From Gottfriedia endophytica (GTDB lineage Bacteria > Bacillota > Bacilli > Bacillales > Bacillaceae_G): DNA of 64,000 nt. The notes under the pieces were generated by a model that saw only the letters and a program-made list of their open reading frames with translations, was not told the DNA's origin and did not search any database. Position 1 is the stretch's first letter. Every line of letters begins with the position of its first letter. The translations under genes were made by a program, and so were the position numbers. This document shows positions 29,564 to 37,654 of the stretch, piece after piece. The DNA lies in contig NZ_JAGIYQ010000003.1 of assembly GCF_017814275.1 (NCBI RefSeq), positions 124,001-188,000 on the forward strand, read 5' to 3'.

Positions 29564-30538
29564 ATGGACAATTTAATCTCAATTTTTCAAGTAGAAAAGC
29601 ATTTTGATCATCATGTTGTGATTGAACCATTATCTCTGGATATTCAATCAGGAGAGTTCTTAACAATATTAGGTCCAAGTGGATGTGGTAAAACGACTCT
29701 TTTACGAATGATCGCTGGATTTGAAGAACCTAGTAGTGGGACAATTAAATTAGATGGATTAGTTATTAATCATTTACCTCCATACAAACGTGATATGAAT
29801 TTGGTCTTTCAGCATTATGCATTATTTCCTCATATGAATGTTGAAAAAAATATTCAGTTTGGTTTGAAAATGAAAGGTGTAAATAGTAAAGATCAAAAGG
29901 CTAGAATTGATGAGGCTTTGAGACTTACTCATTTGACTGATTTTCGAAACCGAAAACCAAAGCAACTATCAGGAGGACAACAACAGCGCGTTGCAATTGC
30001 TAGAGCGATCGTAAATAATCCAAAGGTACTTTTATTAGATGAACCATTAGGTGCACTAGATTTTAATTTGCGAAAAGAATTACAACGAGAATTGAAAAAC
30101 CTGCAAAAGAAGTTAGGTATTACATTTATTTATGTTACTCATGATCAGGAGGAAGCTCTTACCATGAGTGATCGAATTGTAGTGATGAATGAAGGTAAAA
30201 TAGAACAAATAGGGACGCCTAAAGAAATATATCAAAGGCCAGCAACTCAATTTGTAGCAAAATTTATTGGTGAGAATAACTTTTTGAAGATTAGTGGTCA
30301 GTTAGTTGCTGTGAGACCAGAAAATATCAATCTATCACTTGTGAACGAAAATGGTAAAGGATTGAAGGGGATTGTAAAAGAAGTTGAATTCGTAGGTAAT
30401 TTAAATAAGATCTACGTAAATTTAGTAGATTATGATTATACGGTTACGGTGTGTAATTTGGCAGATCAAACAAATTTACAACCAATGGATCAAGTTTACA
30501 TTTCTTGGAATGTTGAGGATGAGGTGATGATGGATTGA
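29564..30538 (+). CDS. potA: Spermidine/putrescine ABC transporter ATP-binding protein
   Basis: PotA (324 residues) is the ATPase of the polyamine importer. Walker A is GPSGCGKTT, the Q-loop is [10 protein letters not shown], the signature is [14 protein letters not shown], and Walker B is [12 protein letters not shown] followed by [10 protein letters not shown] short TOBE-like C-terminal region follows; the protein is somewhat shorter than E. coli PotA (about 378). The ATG follows AGGATGGG. The next gene overlaps the stop by 3 bases, giving a potABCD operon. Confidence 0.92.
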   Translation: MDNLISIFQVEKHFDHHVVIEPLSLDIQSGEFLTILGPSGCGKTTLLRMIAGFEEPSSGTIKLDGLVINHLPPYKRDMNLVFQHYALFPHMNVEKNIQFGLKMKGVNSKDQKARIDEALRLTHLTDFRNRKPKQLSGGQQQRVAIARAIVNNPKVLLLDEPLGALDFNLRKELQRELKNLQKKLGITFIYVTHDQEEALTMSDRIVVMNEGKIEQIGTPKEIYQRPATQFVAKFIGENNFLKISGQLVAVRPENINLSLVNENGKGLKGIVKEVEFVGNLNKIYVNLVDYDYTVTVCNLADQTNLQPMDQVYISWNVEDEVMMD

Positions 30539-31383
30539 GAAAAGGGAAATACATCATTTCACCAACGATTTTATGGCTACTTTTCTTTTTTTTAGTACCA
30601 TTATTATTTGTTTTTGGTTATGCATTTATGAAAAATGGGCTTTATGGTCAAATCAATTATTCTTTTACTTTAGAGAATAGTAAAAACGTATTTGATCCCT
30701 TATATATTAAGGTTTTTTGGACAACACTTTGGATGGCAATCTTAACAACTATCTTAACTCTTGTGATTGGTTATCCTTATGCTTACACAATCAGAGTAGT
30801 AAGTGAACGATGGCAAAGAGCGTTACTTTTACTTATTACCATTCCATTTTGGATAAATTTTTTAGTTCGATCTTATGCACTAATTATTCTTCTACGATCA
30901 AAAGGTTTAATTAACTCTCTGTTATTACATTTAGGGATTATTAAAGAACCTTTACAGCTTTTATACAATACACCATCTGTTATTTTGGGAATGGTATATA
31001 CTTTATTGCCATTCATGGTACTTCCAATTTTTGTTGCGATTGAGCAACTAGATCAGCGTAAGATTGAAGCGGCATATGATTTAGGTGCTTCACCATTTAA
31101 AACATTCGTTTATATTACACTACCACTTACTATGAAAGGTATCTATGCTGGTAGTGTGCTTGTGTTTGTTGCTTCATTTGGTATGTACATTGTTTCTGAT
31201 ATTATGGGTGGTTCTAAAGTAGCTTTAATAGGAAATGTTATTCAAAACCAATTCTTAAGTGCAAGAAATTGGCCGTTTGGATCAGCATTATCATTATTTT
31301 TAGTTGTCATATCAATCATCTTAATAGGATTGTACTATTTAGCTACTAGAAGGATTGGTAGCGAAAACGGAGGTGGAAAATAG
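30535..31383 (+). CDS. potB: Spermidine/putrescine ABC transporter permease PotB
   Basis: PotB (282 residues) is one of two permeases of the polyamine importer. It has six transmembrane helices and the EAA loop [20 protein letters not shown] near residues 180-200. The start is TTG 30535, overlapping the potA stop (TTGA), with GAGGTGA about 8 bases upstream. Translation is likely coupled to potA. Confidence 0.9.
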   Translation: MRKGKYIISPTILWLLFFFLVPLLFVFGYAFMKNGLYGQINYSFTLENSKNVFDPLYIKVFWTTLWMAILTTILTLVIGYPYAYTIRVVSERWQRALLLLITIPFWINFLVRSYALIILLRSKGLINSLLLHLGIIKEPLQLLYNTPSVILGMVYTLLPFMVLPIFVAIEQLDQRKIEAAYDLGASPFKTFVYITLPLTMKGIYAGSVLVFVASFGMYIVSDIMGGSKVALIGNVIQNQFLSARNWPFGSALSLFLVVISIILIGLYYLATRRIGSENGGGK

Positions 31384-32184
31384 TTGGAAAAAAAGGTACT
31401 AGTCACTTTTTCAACACTTATCTTAATCTGTTTATATCTACCAATAGTTGTCTTGATGATTTTTTCGTTTAATGCATCAAGAATTAATGCTGAGTGGTCA
31501 GGATTTACACTTGATTGGTATAAGAGTTTATTTGATAATCCACAAGTTGTAGATGCACTTTTTAATAGTTTATTTATTGCGATCGTTACAACAGTTCTTG
31601 CAACAGTTTTAGGTACAATAGGCGCTCTTGCTCTTCATCGTCATAAGTACCGTTTTAAATCACTTATTGATGGCCTCGTTTATTTACCAATTATTGTACC
31701 TGATATTTTAATGGGAATCGCATTACTTATTTTATTTACAAATTTAAAAATGGAATTAGGAAAATGGACGATTATTATTGCTCATGTTACTTTTTGCATT
31801 TCGTATGTCATTCTTTTACTGACAGCTCGTTTATCAGGTATGGGAAAAGAGTTGGAAGAGGCAGCGAATGATTTAGGGGCAACACCATGGAAAACATTCC
31901 GTTTTGTAACTTTGCCTCTAATTATGCCAGGTATAGTGGCTTCAGCATTATTGTGCTTTACCTTAAGTATAGATGATTTTGTAATTAGTTACTTTGTATC
32001 TGGGCCAAGTTCCACAACATTACCAATTTACATATATGGTATGGTTAAGAAAGGTGTATCTCCTGAGATTAATGCGTTATCAACTATTTTAATCATTGTA
32101 ATCGTTTTATTAATGTTAAGTTCAGAAATTCTTCGTTCGAAAGGGATAGATAAGCAAGGTAAGAAAAGTTCAATGCCTTATTAG
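31384..32184 (+). CDS. potC: Spermidine/putrescine ABC transporter permease PotC
   Basis: PotC (266 residues) is the second permease, with six helices and the EAA loop EEAANDLGATPWKTFRFVTLP near residues 158-178. The start is TTG 31384 directly after the potB stop, with GGAGGTG about 7 bases upstream. potD follows after 41 bases. Confidence 0.9.
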   Translation: MEKKVLVTFSTLILICLYLPIVVLMIFSFNASRINAEWSGFTLDWYKSLFDNPQVVDALFNSLFIAIVTTVLATVLGTIGALALHRHKYRFKSLIDGLVYLPIIVPDILMGIALLILFTNLKMELGKWTIIIAHVTFCISYVILLLTARLSGMGKELEEAANDLGATPWKTFRFVTLPLIMPGIVASALLCFTLSIDDFVISYFVSGPSSTTLPIYIYGMVKKGVSPEINALSTILIIVIVLLMLSSEILRSKGIDKQGKKSSMPY

Positions 32185-32225
32185 ACTAGTCATTATTTCA
32201 TTTTCTTAAAAAGGGGGTTTTACTG

Positions 32226-33275
32226 ATGAAAATACAAAAAAAATTATTGGTCTTATGTATAATGATGTGTTTAGGGATTTTATTACTTACAAGTTGTTCA
32301 TCAAGTAAACCGGAATTAAATATTTATAGCTGGGCAGATAATTTCGATGAGAGTGTACTTCAAGATTTCGAAAAGAAATATAATGTGAAAGTAAACTACC
32401 AAGTTTTTGCTAGTAATGAAGAATTATATGCGAAGTTAAAAGCAGGTGGTTCAAAATACGATGTGATTCAACCATCAGATTATATGGTTAAATTAATGAT
32501 TAAACAGAATATGCTTGAAAAATTAAATAAAGCTAAGATACCTAATCTAAGTAACATAGCTCCACAATATACTAATGAAGAATTTGATCCGAAAGGTGAT
32601 TATTCTGTTGTTTATACTGGTGGCGTAACTGGAATCGCATATAATCCAAAGTATGTAAAAGGACCGATTACTAGTTGGAATGATTTATGGAATCCAAAGT
32701 ATAAAGGACATGTGACACTATTAGATGATAGCAGAGAAGTTTTAGGAATGGGTTTAATAAAAAATGGATTTTCAAATAGTACAAAAAATGAAAATGAAAT
32801 TAATATTGCATATAACAATTTAAAAACATTAGTACCAAATTTGTTAGCATTTGATACAGATAATGTAAAACAAAAATTTATTACAGAGGATGCTTGGATT
32901 GGTCAAGTTTGGTCAGGTGATGCAGCTTTTATTCAACTAGAATCACCTGATATTAAATGGGCCGTCCCAAAAGAAGGAGCAACACGTTGGGCAGATACAT
33001 TAGCTATTCCAAAGGATGCTCAAAATAAAGAACTTGCTGAAAAATTTATTAATTATCTGTATGAACCTAAAGTAAGTGCTATAAATTATGAATCAATAGG
33101 TTATACAGATCCAAATACAAAATCTTATCCATATCATTCGAAAAGTTATTTAAATAATTCACTTATTAATTTATCGGTAAAAGATATGAAAAACTTACAG
33201 TGGATTTCAGATGTCGGTAAAGAAAATAGCCTTTATGATAAATATTGGACGAAATTAAAAACTGGTCAAGAATAA
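32226..33275 (+). CDS. potD: Spermidine/putrescine-binding lipoprotein PotD
   Basis: PotD (349 residues) is the extracellular polyamine-binding subunit, anchored as a lipoprotein through Cys24 (LLTSC). The mature protein begins with the family's LNIYSWADNFDESVLQDFEK. VIQPSDYMV and TGGVTGIAYNPKYV are typical PotD ligand-site segments. The ATG follows AAGGGGG. It is last in potABCD and is followed by a terminator. Confidence 0.92.
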   Translation: MKIQKKLLVLCIMMCLGILLLTSCSSSKPELNIYSWADNFDESVLQDFEKKYNVKVNYQVFASNEELYAKLKAGGSKYDVIQPSDYMVKLMIKQNMLEKLNKAKIPNLSNIAPQYTNEEFDPKGDYSVVYTGGVTGIAYNPKYVKGPITSWNDLWNPKYKGHVTLLDDSREVLGMGLIKNGFSNSTKNENEINIAYNNLKTLVPNLLAFDTDNVKQKFITEDAWIGQVWSGDAAFIQLESPDIKWAVPKEGATRWADTLAIPKDAQNKELAEKFINYLYEPKVSAINYESIGYTDPNTKSYPYHSKSYLNNSLINLSVKDMKNLQWISDVGKENSLYDKYWTKLKTGQE

Positions 33276-33281
33276 TGAGAG

Positions 33282-33322
33282 AGCTGTCTTTTAGGGTAAA
33301 ACTGCTAGAAGACGGCTTTTTA
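33282..33322 (+). terminator. Terminator of potABCD
   Basis: AGCTGTCTT (33282-33290) pairs with AAGACGGCT (33309-33317) with one G-T pair, followed by TTTT. Confidence 0.8.
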
Positions 33323-33402
33323 ATTTGTTTGGTTTTGTTATATCAAAGTTTGTTATTAAAAAGTTTGACTCATTTTTTGGATCTCAACATTTAAAAACTA
33401 AT

Positions 33403-33631
33403 GATCTTTTCTAAAATATTGTTGTTTTAATAATAAATCTTGAATGCAAACTGATGATACAAAAGTTGATTGGAACGGAAGGTGCGAGACTCCTGTGGGA
33501 GCAGCGGGACAGGTGAGACCCCGCAGGAGTGTAAGCGACGAGGAGGCTCACCGCCCGCCCCACGGAAAGCGAGCATCCTGGAGTGGAGATCAACTAATCT
33601 CCATATTAGTTCGTAATACGAAAATAACCAT
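33403..33631 (+). mobile_element. Family 1 MITE, copy 5
   Basis: It has the full core (GGTGCGAGACTCCTGTGGGA, then GACGAGGAGGCTCACCGCCC). The left end is GATCTTTTCTAAAATATTG and the right end is diverged. Flanks AAACTAAT (33395-33402) and AAGCTAAT (33632-33639) agree at seven of eight bases, a possible worn target duplication. Confidence 0.75.
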
Positions 33632-33737
33632 AAGCTAATAAAAGTAGAAAAAATTTATATTGTCAAGTTTTGGTTGAATATTATACCCATTAACATGTAA
33701 ATAGTATGAGAAAGAACAGCGGTTGAGGTGATGTGCA

Positions 33738-34184
33738 GTGTTTAAGTATTTTAAGTTTAAAATAAATGATACTGTTCAATTTATTCATAATGATGGACAT
33801 TTTTATCGTGTAATTGGTTATCGACTCGAAAAAAGTATTTATTTAAACGATGAGTATTCAAGCATTGTATATGAGCTTATGAGAGAATTTGACGGATTAC
33901 AGGTTGATGCTGAAGAAGATGAACTTGTAAGTGTATCAAATTTTGAAGAATTTTATGGAGGAATTTTTGAAAAGTTAAATTCATTCACAATAAAAGTAGA
34001 AAAGAAATCAAAAAAAGACACGGTTGAAAAGCAAAGTGAAGGAAATACCGTGGATAGTATATTAGATCGTTATAATGACTATAAAAGACTTGCCTTATTA
34101 TTTAATGACGATTTTTATGAAGTTGCAGCTAAAAAGGTTTTAGAACAGTTAGTTCAACATAATAAAAAAGATCACATGCATTAA
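33738..34184 (+). CDS. Uncharacterised 148-residue protein
   Basis: I do not recognise this family. The N-terminal 80 residues have an alternating beta pattern (INDTVQFIHNDGHFYRVIGY and onward), like a small barrel that could bind a partner or nucleic acid. A charged linker (KKSKKDTVEKQSEGN) precedes a helical C-terminus (YKRLALLFNDDFYEVA). No signal or membrane segment is visible. The start is GTG 33738 with GAGGTGA about 7 bases upstream. It is convergent with yitT; both stop codons sit in one shared terminator. Confidence 0.6.
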   Translation: MFKYFKFKINDTVQFIHNDGHFYRVIGYRLEKSIYLNDEYSSIVYELMREFDGLQVDAEEDELVSVSNFEEFYGGIFEKLNSFTIKVEKKSKKDTVEKQSEGNTVDSILDRYNDYKRLALLFNDDFYEVAAKKVLEQLVQHNKKDHMH

Positions 34185-34200
34185 GCATGTAATCTTTTTT
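34164..34200. terminator. Bidirectional terminator carrying both stop codons
   Basis: AAAAAAGAT-c-ACATGC (34164-34179) pairs with GCATGT-a-ATCTTTTTT (34185-34200). The five-base loop TTAAG region holds the TAA of the plus gene and the TAA of the minus gene, which overlap. Confidence 0.85.
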
Positions 34201-34816
34201 GTTGTGGGACTGCCACTTTTTTTGGCTTTATATTTCGACCATATACTAACTCAGTAATTTTTGCGCAAATAGCTACTGATAAAATTGTATACCCAACTTC
34301 ATTCCAAGATAAATAGCAAAGAGAGACAAGTAAAATAATCGCATCAAAGATAAAGTAAACTTTACCTATTGAAAAATTTGATTTTTTACTTAAAACAAGT
34401 GTAATGATATCATCTCCACCTGTTGCTCCACCGAATCTTAAGATTAACCCTAAACCTAAACCGACAGTTACACCACCGCATATTGCTGGTATCCATAAGT
34501 GGTCTCCGAAATTAAGTGTAATTGGAGATGTTTTCTCAATTAATGAATAAAACAGAGAAAAGGATGTAGCTCCAATTAGTGTATTAAAAATTAATTTTTT
34601 CCCTAAAAAATACGAGCCCACAAATATAACTGGCAGATCAAGAGCTAATGTTGAGATTGAAGGGGAAATATTAAATAGATGCTTTATTAATAAAGCAATT
34701 CCTATAAACCCACCTTCAGCTAAATTATTTTGAAAATAAAAGAAGTACAGACTTGTAGCTAAAATAAATGATCCTAATAAAATCATCAAGGTCTCACTCA
34801 AACGATTTTTTAACAT
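34181..34816 (-). CDS. YitT family membrane protein
   Basis: A 211-residue membrane protein of the YitT (DUF161) family with five to six hydrophobic segments. It keeps the motifs NNLAEGGFIGIALL near residue 29 and GLILRFGGATGGDDIIT near residue 123. Longer members carry a C-terminal DUF2179 domain; this one lacks it and ends in a basic tail. The function of the family is not settled. The ATG at 34816 follows AGAGGAAAT. Its leader contains an unusual set of hairpins (34833-34944). Confidence 0.8.
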   Translation of the reverse strand: MLKNRLSETLMILLGSFILATSLYFFYFQNNLAEGGFIGIALLIKHLFNISPSISTLALDLPVIFVGSYFLGKKLIFNTLIGATSFSLFYSLIEKTSPITLNFGDHLWIPAICGGVTVGLGLGLILRFGGATGGDDIITLVLSKKSNFSIGKVYFIFDAIILLVSLCYLSWNEVGYTILSVAICAKITELVYGRNIKPKKVAVPQQKRLHA

Positions 34817-34832
34817 TGTTATTTCCTCTTTT

Positions 34833-34944
34833 CGTAGTTAGTCGTGTCATTGTGTTAAAAGATGATTGGACACTAACTACGTATTTGATCATATAGATCA
34901 TTCGAGAGTATTCTCGATTTGTAGTTAGTGATTTAACTAACTAC
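34833..34944 (-). promoter_or_regulatory. Four-hairpin leader in front of yitT with exchangeable arms
   Basis: In transcript order (minus strand) there are P1 GTAGTTAGT-6-ACTAACTAC (34944-34921), P2 CGAGA-4-TCTCG, P3 TGATC-5-GATCA and P4 CGTAGTTAG...GACAC against GTGTC-2-CTAACTACG ending at 34833. The ribosome site follows directly. P1 and P4 use the same arm sequences, so P1 left can pair with P4 right and the reverse, as in a switchable attenuator. Alternatively the boxes are operators. Confidence 0.5.
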
Positions 34945-34997
34945 AAAGCTATATGTCAAAGAAGAAATAACAGAATCGCCTGTCAACCATAATTTCG

Positions 34998-35058
34998 CCT
35001 ACCTTCAGTTTATTTTAGAGTTCTATTGGTTCTCTAAATTAAAACTGCTAAGTGTAGG
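34998..35058. other. Large imperfect hairpin
   Basis: CCTAC, CAGTTT and TTTTAGAG (34998-35020) pair in order with CTCTAAA, AAACTG and GTAGG (35032-35058), with small internal loops. It lies in the long region upstream of yitT and matches none of the three repeat families. Function unknown. Confidence 0.4.
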
Positions 35059-35142
35059 ATGAATCTTTTTTGTGCCAAATGCTCCTTCGAGCAATCATGG
35101 TTACACGTCCTTTTTACCAGATTTGTTAGATAAATAGACAAG

Positions 35143-35170
35143 CTGTAAAATGTTAATTAACACTTTACAG
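35143..35170. terminator. 28-bp palindrome with T-rich tail
   Basis: CTGTAAA-a-TGTTAA joins TTAACA-c-TTTACAG with a single central mismatch pair, followed by TTATTATTAT. It may be a bidirectional terminator of a lost gene or an operator; no gene is adjacent. Confidence 0.45.
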
Positions 35171-35259
35171 TTATTATTATATCATATGTCAGTAATTTTA
35201 AAAAAAGATAAGATTGTAAGGGATTTTTTAAATATGAATTAGCTTGAGCTATTTCAAAA

Positions 35260-35494
35260 GGCTGTTTTCGTAAATATTGTGGCTTTTTAAGATTGCGTCG
35301 AGTTGATTTCCACTCTAGGATACTCGCTTTCCGTGGGGCGGGCGGTGAGCCTCCTCGTCGCTATCGCTCCTGCGGGGTCTCACCTGTCCCGCTGCTCCCA
35401 CAGGAGTCTCGCACTTTCCGTTCCAATCAATTTTATTATCACAAGTATCCCTTAGAAAATTCTTAAAAAAACACTAATCTTTTAGAAAAGAACC
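35260..35494 (-). mobile_element. Family 1 MITE, copy 6, reverse orientation
   Basis: This is the only copy inserted in reverse. It begins with the complement of the usual right end (GGCTGTTTTCGTAAATATTG) and finishes AGAAAAGAACC, the complement of the usual left end. Flanks TTTCAAAA and TTTCTCAAAA are similar but not identical. It directly precedes the first family 3 array. Confidence 0.8.
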
Positions 35495-35535
35495 TTTCTC
35501 AAAAACCATGTAAAAAAGAATCGACATTCACTTTG

Positions 35536-36087
35536 TATTTGCTTCAATGTCTTTCGAAGGTGTTTAAGCCACTTACGCATTTCAACTATCTAGCTTCATG
35601 AACTAGCTCTTCGGTCGTTTCGAAAATACCAAGTGAAGGGACAAACCACCCTTCCCATGGTATTTCCTCCAACGCCTTTCAGAGCTATACGTGTTCATTC
35701 CGGTTTTCGTGTGTCTAGCTTCAGCGTCTATCTCCTCGGCCATTTCACCATTACCAGTTGAAGCAAAAAGCATGCTTCATCTGGTAATGGCTCCAATGTC
35801 TTTCGGAGAGATAAGCAAGCCGCTTCCGCATTTCGTACTGTCTAGCTTCATGAACTAGCTCTTCGGTCGTTTCGAAAATACCAAGTGAAGGGAAAAATCA
35901 CCCTTCCCATGGTATTTCCTCCAACGCCTCTCAGAGCTTAACGAGTTCATTCCGCATTTCGTGTGTCTAGCTCCAGCGGCTAACCCTTCGGTCATTTCGA
36001 AAATACCAAGTGAAGGGAAAAATCACCCTTCCCATGGTATTTCCTCCAATGCCTTTCAGGGCTAAGCGAGCCGCTTCCGCATTTCGG
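35536..36087 (+). repeat. Family 3 covarying hairpin array 1
   Basis: A partial unit (35536-35585) is followed by four head-to-tail units of about 120-125 bp (starting near 35589, 35712, 35839, 35963). Each begins TGTCTAGCT and ends near CCGCATTTCG. Within each unit four nested helices form, with arms differing between units but remaining complementary. Examples are ATGAAC/GTTCAT and TAGCTC/GAGCTA in unit 1, CATT/AATG in unit 2 and CGTT/AACG in units 1 and 3. It ends about 40 bases before the rluA-family gene. Confidence 0.8.
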
Positions 36088-36128
36088 GTGTTGTGTTATA
36101 CTATTTTTAGATAGGTTAGGTGATTTTT

Positions 36129-37040
36129 ATGGAGTTTGTTAAAAATGATCTTTATTGTGAGATCACTAATATAGATGAGTATGCAGGAATGACAGTAGAG
36201 CAATTTTTGCGAGATGTTTTGTTATATCCTAAAAAATTGTTACATGAATTGCGTATGGATAAAGGTGTAAAAATAAATCAGGAAATTACCCCTTGGCGTC
36301 ATATCATTCAAAAAGGTGATTCAATTGAAATATTAATGTTTAAAGATGAAGAGTACGGAGTAATTCCTGAAAATTTAAATGTTGAAGTTTGTTATGAAGA
36401 CGATCATCTTCTAATTGTAAATAAACCCGTTGGAATGGATACACATCCAAATAAAGAAGGGCAACTGCACACTTTAGCTAATGCAGTCGCATATCATTAT
36501 CAATCAAATGGGATAAGTGCAAAGGTTCGTCATATCCATCGTTTAGATCAAGATACCTCAGGAGGAGTAGTTTTTGCGAAATATCCTTTAAGCCATGCTA
36601 TTTTGGATAAAATGTTAGCTGACAGGTTAATTAAGCGTACATATACAGCTATTGTTGAAGGAAAGTTAAAAGAAGAAAAGGGAACAATCAATGCTCCAAT
36701 TGGACGAGATCGATATCACCCAACGAGGCGGAGAGTTTCACCGAATGGGGAAAAAGCGATAACTCATTTTCAAGTGATTAACTATAGAAAAAAAGAAAAT
36801 ATTAGTATTATAAAATGTCAGCTTGATACAGGAAGAACTCATCAAATAAGAGTTCATTTAAGCAGTATTGGAAATCCTTTAGTTGGAGATGAGCTATACG
36901 GTGGAAAAACAAAATTGTTGAGAAGACAAGCATTGCATGCAGCAAATATAAAATTAACTCATCCTTTTACAAAAGAACAAATAGATGTAAATATTCCATT
37001 TCCGGATGATTTAGAGAAGTTGATGAGCGAAAAAAAATGA
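36129..37040 (+). CDS. RluA family pseudouridine synthase
   Basis: A 303-residue pseudouridine synthase of the RluA/RluC/RluD family. An S4-like N-terminal domain (about 1-85) precedes the catalytic domain, with the active-site aspartate in HRLDQDTSGGVVFAK near residue 140 and the conserved CQLDTGRTHQIRVHLS near 234-249. Closest relatives by length are B. subtilis YhcT/YjbO; the target uridine is unknown. I prefer ATG 36129, with AGGTGA just upstream; GTG 36120 overlaps that site. The gene is bracketed by two family 3 arrays. Its stop lies in a terminator stem. Confidence 0.85.
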   Translation: MEFVKNDLYCEITNIDEYAGMTVEQFLRDVLLYPKKLLHELRMDKGVKINQEITPWRHIIQKGDSIEILMFKDEEYGVIPENLNVEVCYEDDHLLIVNKPVGMDTHPNKEGQLHTLANAVAYHYQSNGISAKVRHIHRLDQDTSGGVVFAKYPLSHAILDKMLADRLIKRTYTAIVEGKLKEEKGTINAPIGRDRYHPTRRRVSPNGEKAITHFQVINYRKKENISIIKCQLDTGRTHQIRVHLSSIGNPLVGDELYGGKTKLLRRQALHAANIKLTHPFTKEQIDVNIPFPDDLEKLMSEKK

Positions 37041-37070
37041 GTGGAAGATAAAACTTTCACTCATTTTTTT
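37031..37070 (+). terminator. Terminator of the rluA-family gene
   Basis: AAAAAATGAGTG-g-AAG pairs with CTT-t-CACTCATTTTTT; the stop codon lies inside the stem. Confidence 0.85.
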
Positions 37071-37091
37071 ATGTGATTAACTTTTTGAAAA

Positions 37092-37652
37092 GGTTATTTG
37101 CTCCAATGTCTGTCGAGGCTAACCATGGAGCTCTTCCGCCTTTCGGTCATGTCCAGCTCCAGCGGCTACCTCCTAGGCCATTTCGCAATTACCAAAATGA
37201 GTGAAAAACCACACTCCTTTTGGTAATTACTCCAATGTTTGTCGGAGGTAAGCAAGCCGCTTCCGCATGTCTGTCGTGTCTAGCTACAGCTCCCAGCCTC
37301 TCGGCCATTTCACAAATAACAATTGAAGGGAAAGTTCGCCCTTCATTTGTTATTTGCTCCAATGTCTGTCGAGGCTAACCATGGAGCCTCCGCTTTTCTG
37401 TCATGTCTAGTTCCGGTGCCTACCTCCTTGGCCATTTCACAAAAACCAAATGAAGTGAAAAGCACACTTCTTTTGGTTTTTGCTCCAATGTCTGTCGGAG
37501 GTAAACAAGGCACCTCCACTTTTCTGTTATGTCTAGCTGCAGCTCCCAGCCTCTCGGCCATTTCACAAATAACAATTGAAGGGAAAGTTCGCCCTTCATT
37601 TGTTATTCGCTCCAATGTCTGTCGAGGCTAACCAGGGAGCTTCCGCCTTTCA
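37092..37652 (+). repeat. Family 3 covarying hairpin array 2
   Basis: A partial unit is followed by four units, starting near 37149, 37278, 37406 and 37530. Arm pairs differ by unit but stay complementary: GGCTACCTCC/GGAGGTA..GCC (unit 1), AGCCTC/GAGGCT with GCTCC/GGAGC (unit 2), GGTGCC/GGCACC (unit 3), AGCTCCC/GGGAGCT (unit 4). Inner hairpins also vary (CAATTACCAAAA, AAATAACA, AAAACCAAA). Units 2 and 4 are near-identical, suggesting a two-unit duplication. It runs up to the stop of the nuclease gene. Confidence 0.8.
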
Positions 37653-37654
37653 GT

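Noticed and set aside
35536-36087. CRISPR array
   Set aside because: Units are ~120 bp with internal inverted repeats, not 24-40 bp direct repeats with unique spacers, and no cas gene is present.
37323-37631. Plus- and minus-strand frames of about 100 residues with repeated segments
   Set aside because: They run through family 3 hairpin units and have no start signal. The repeats are in the DNA structure, not a protein.
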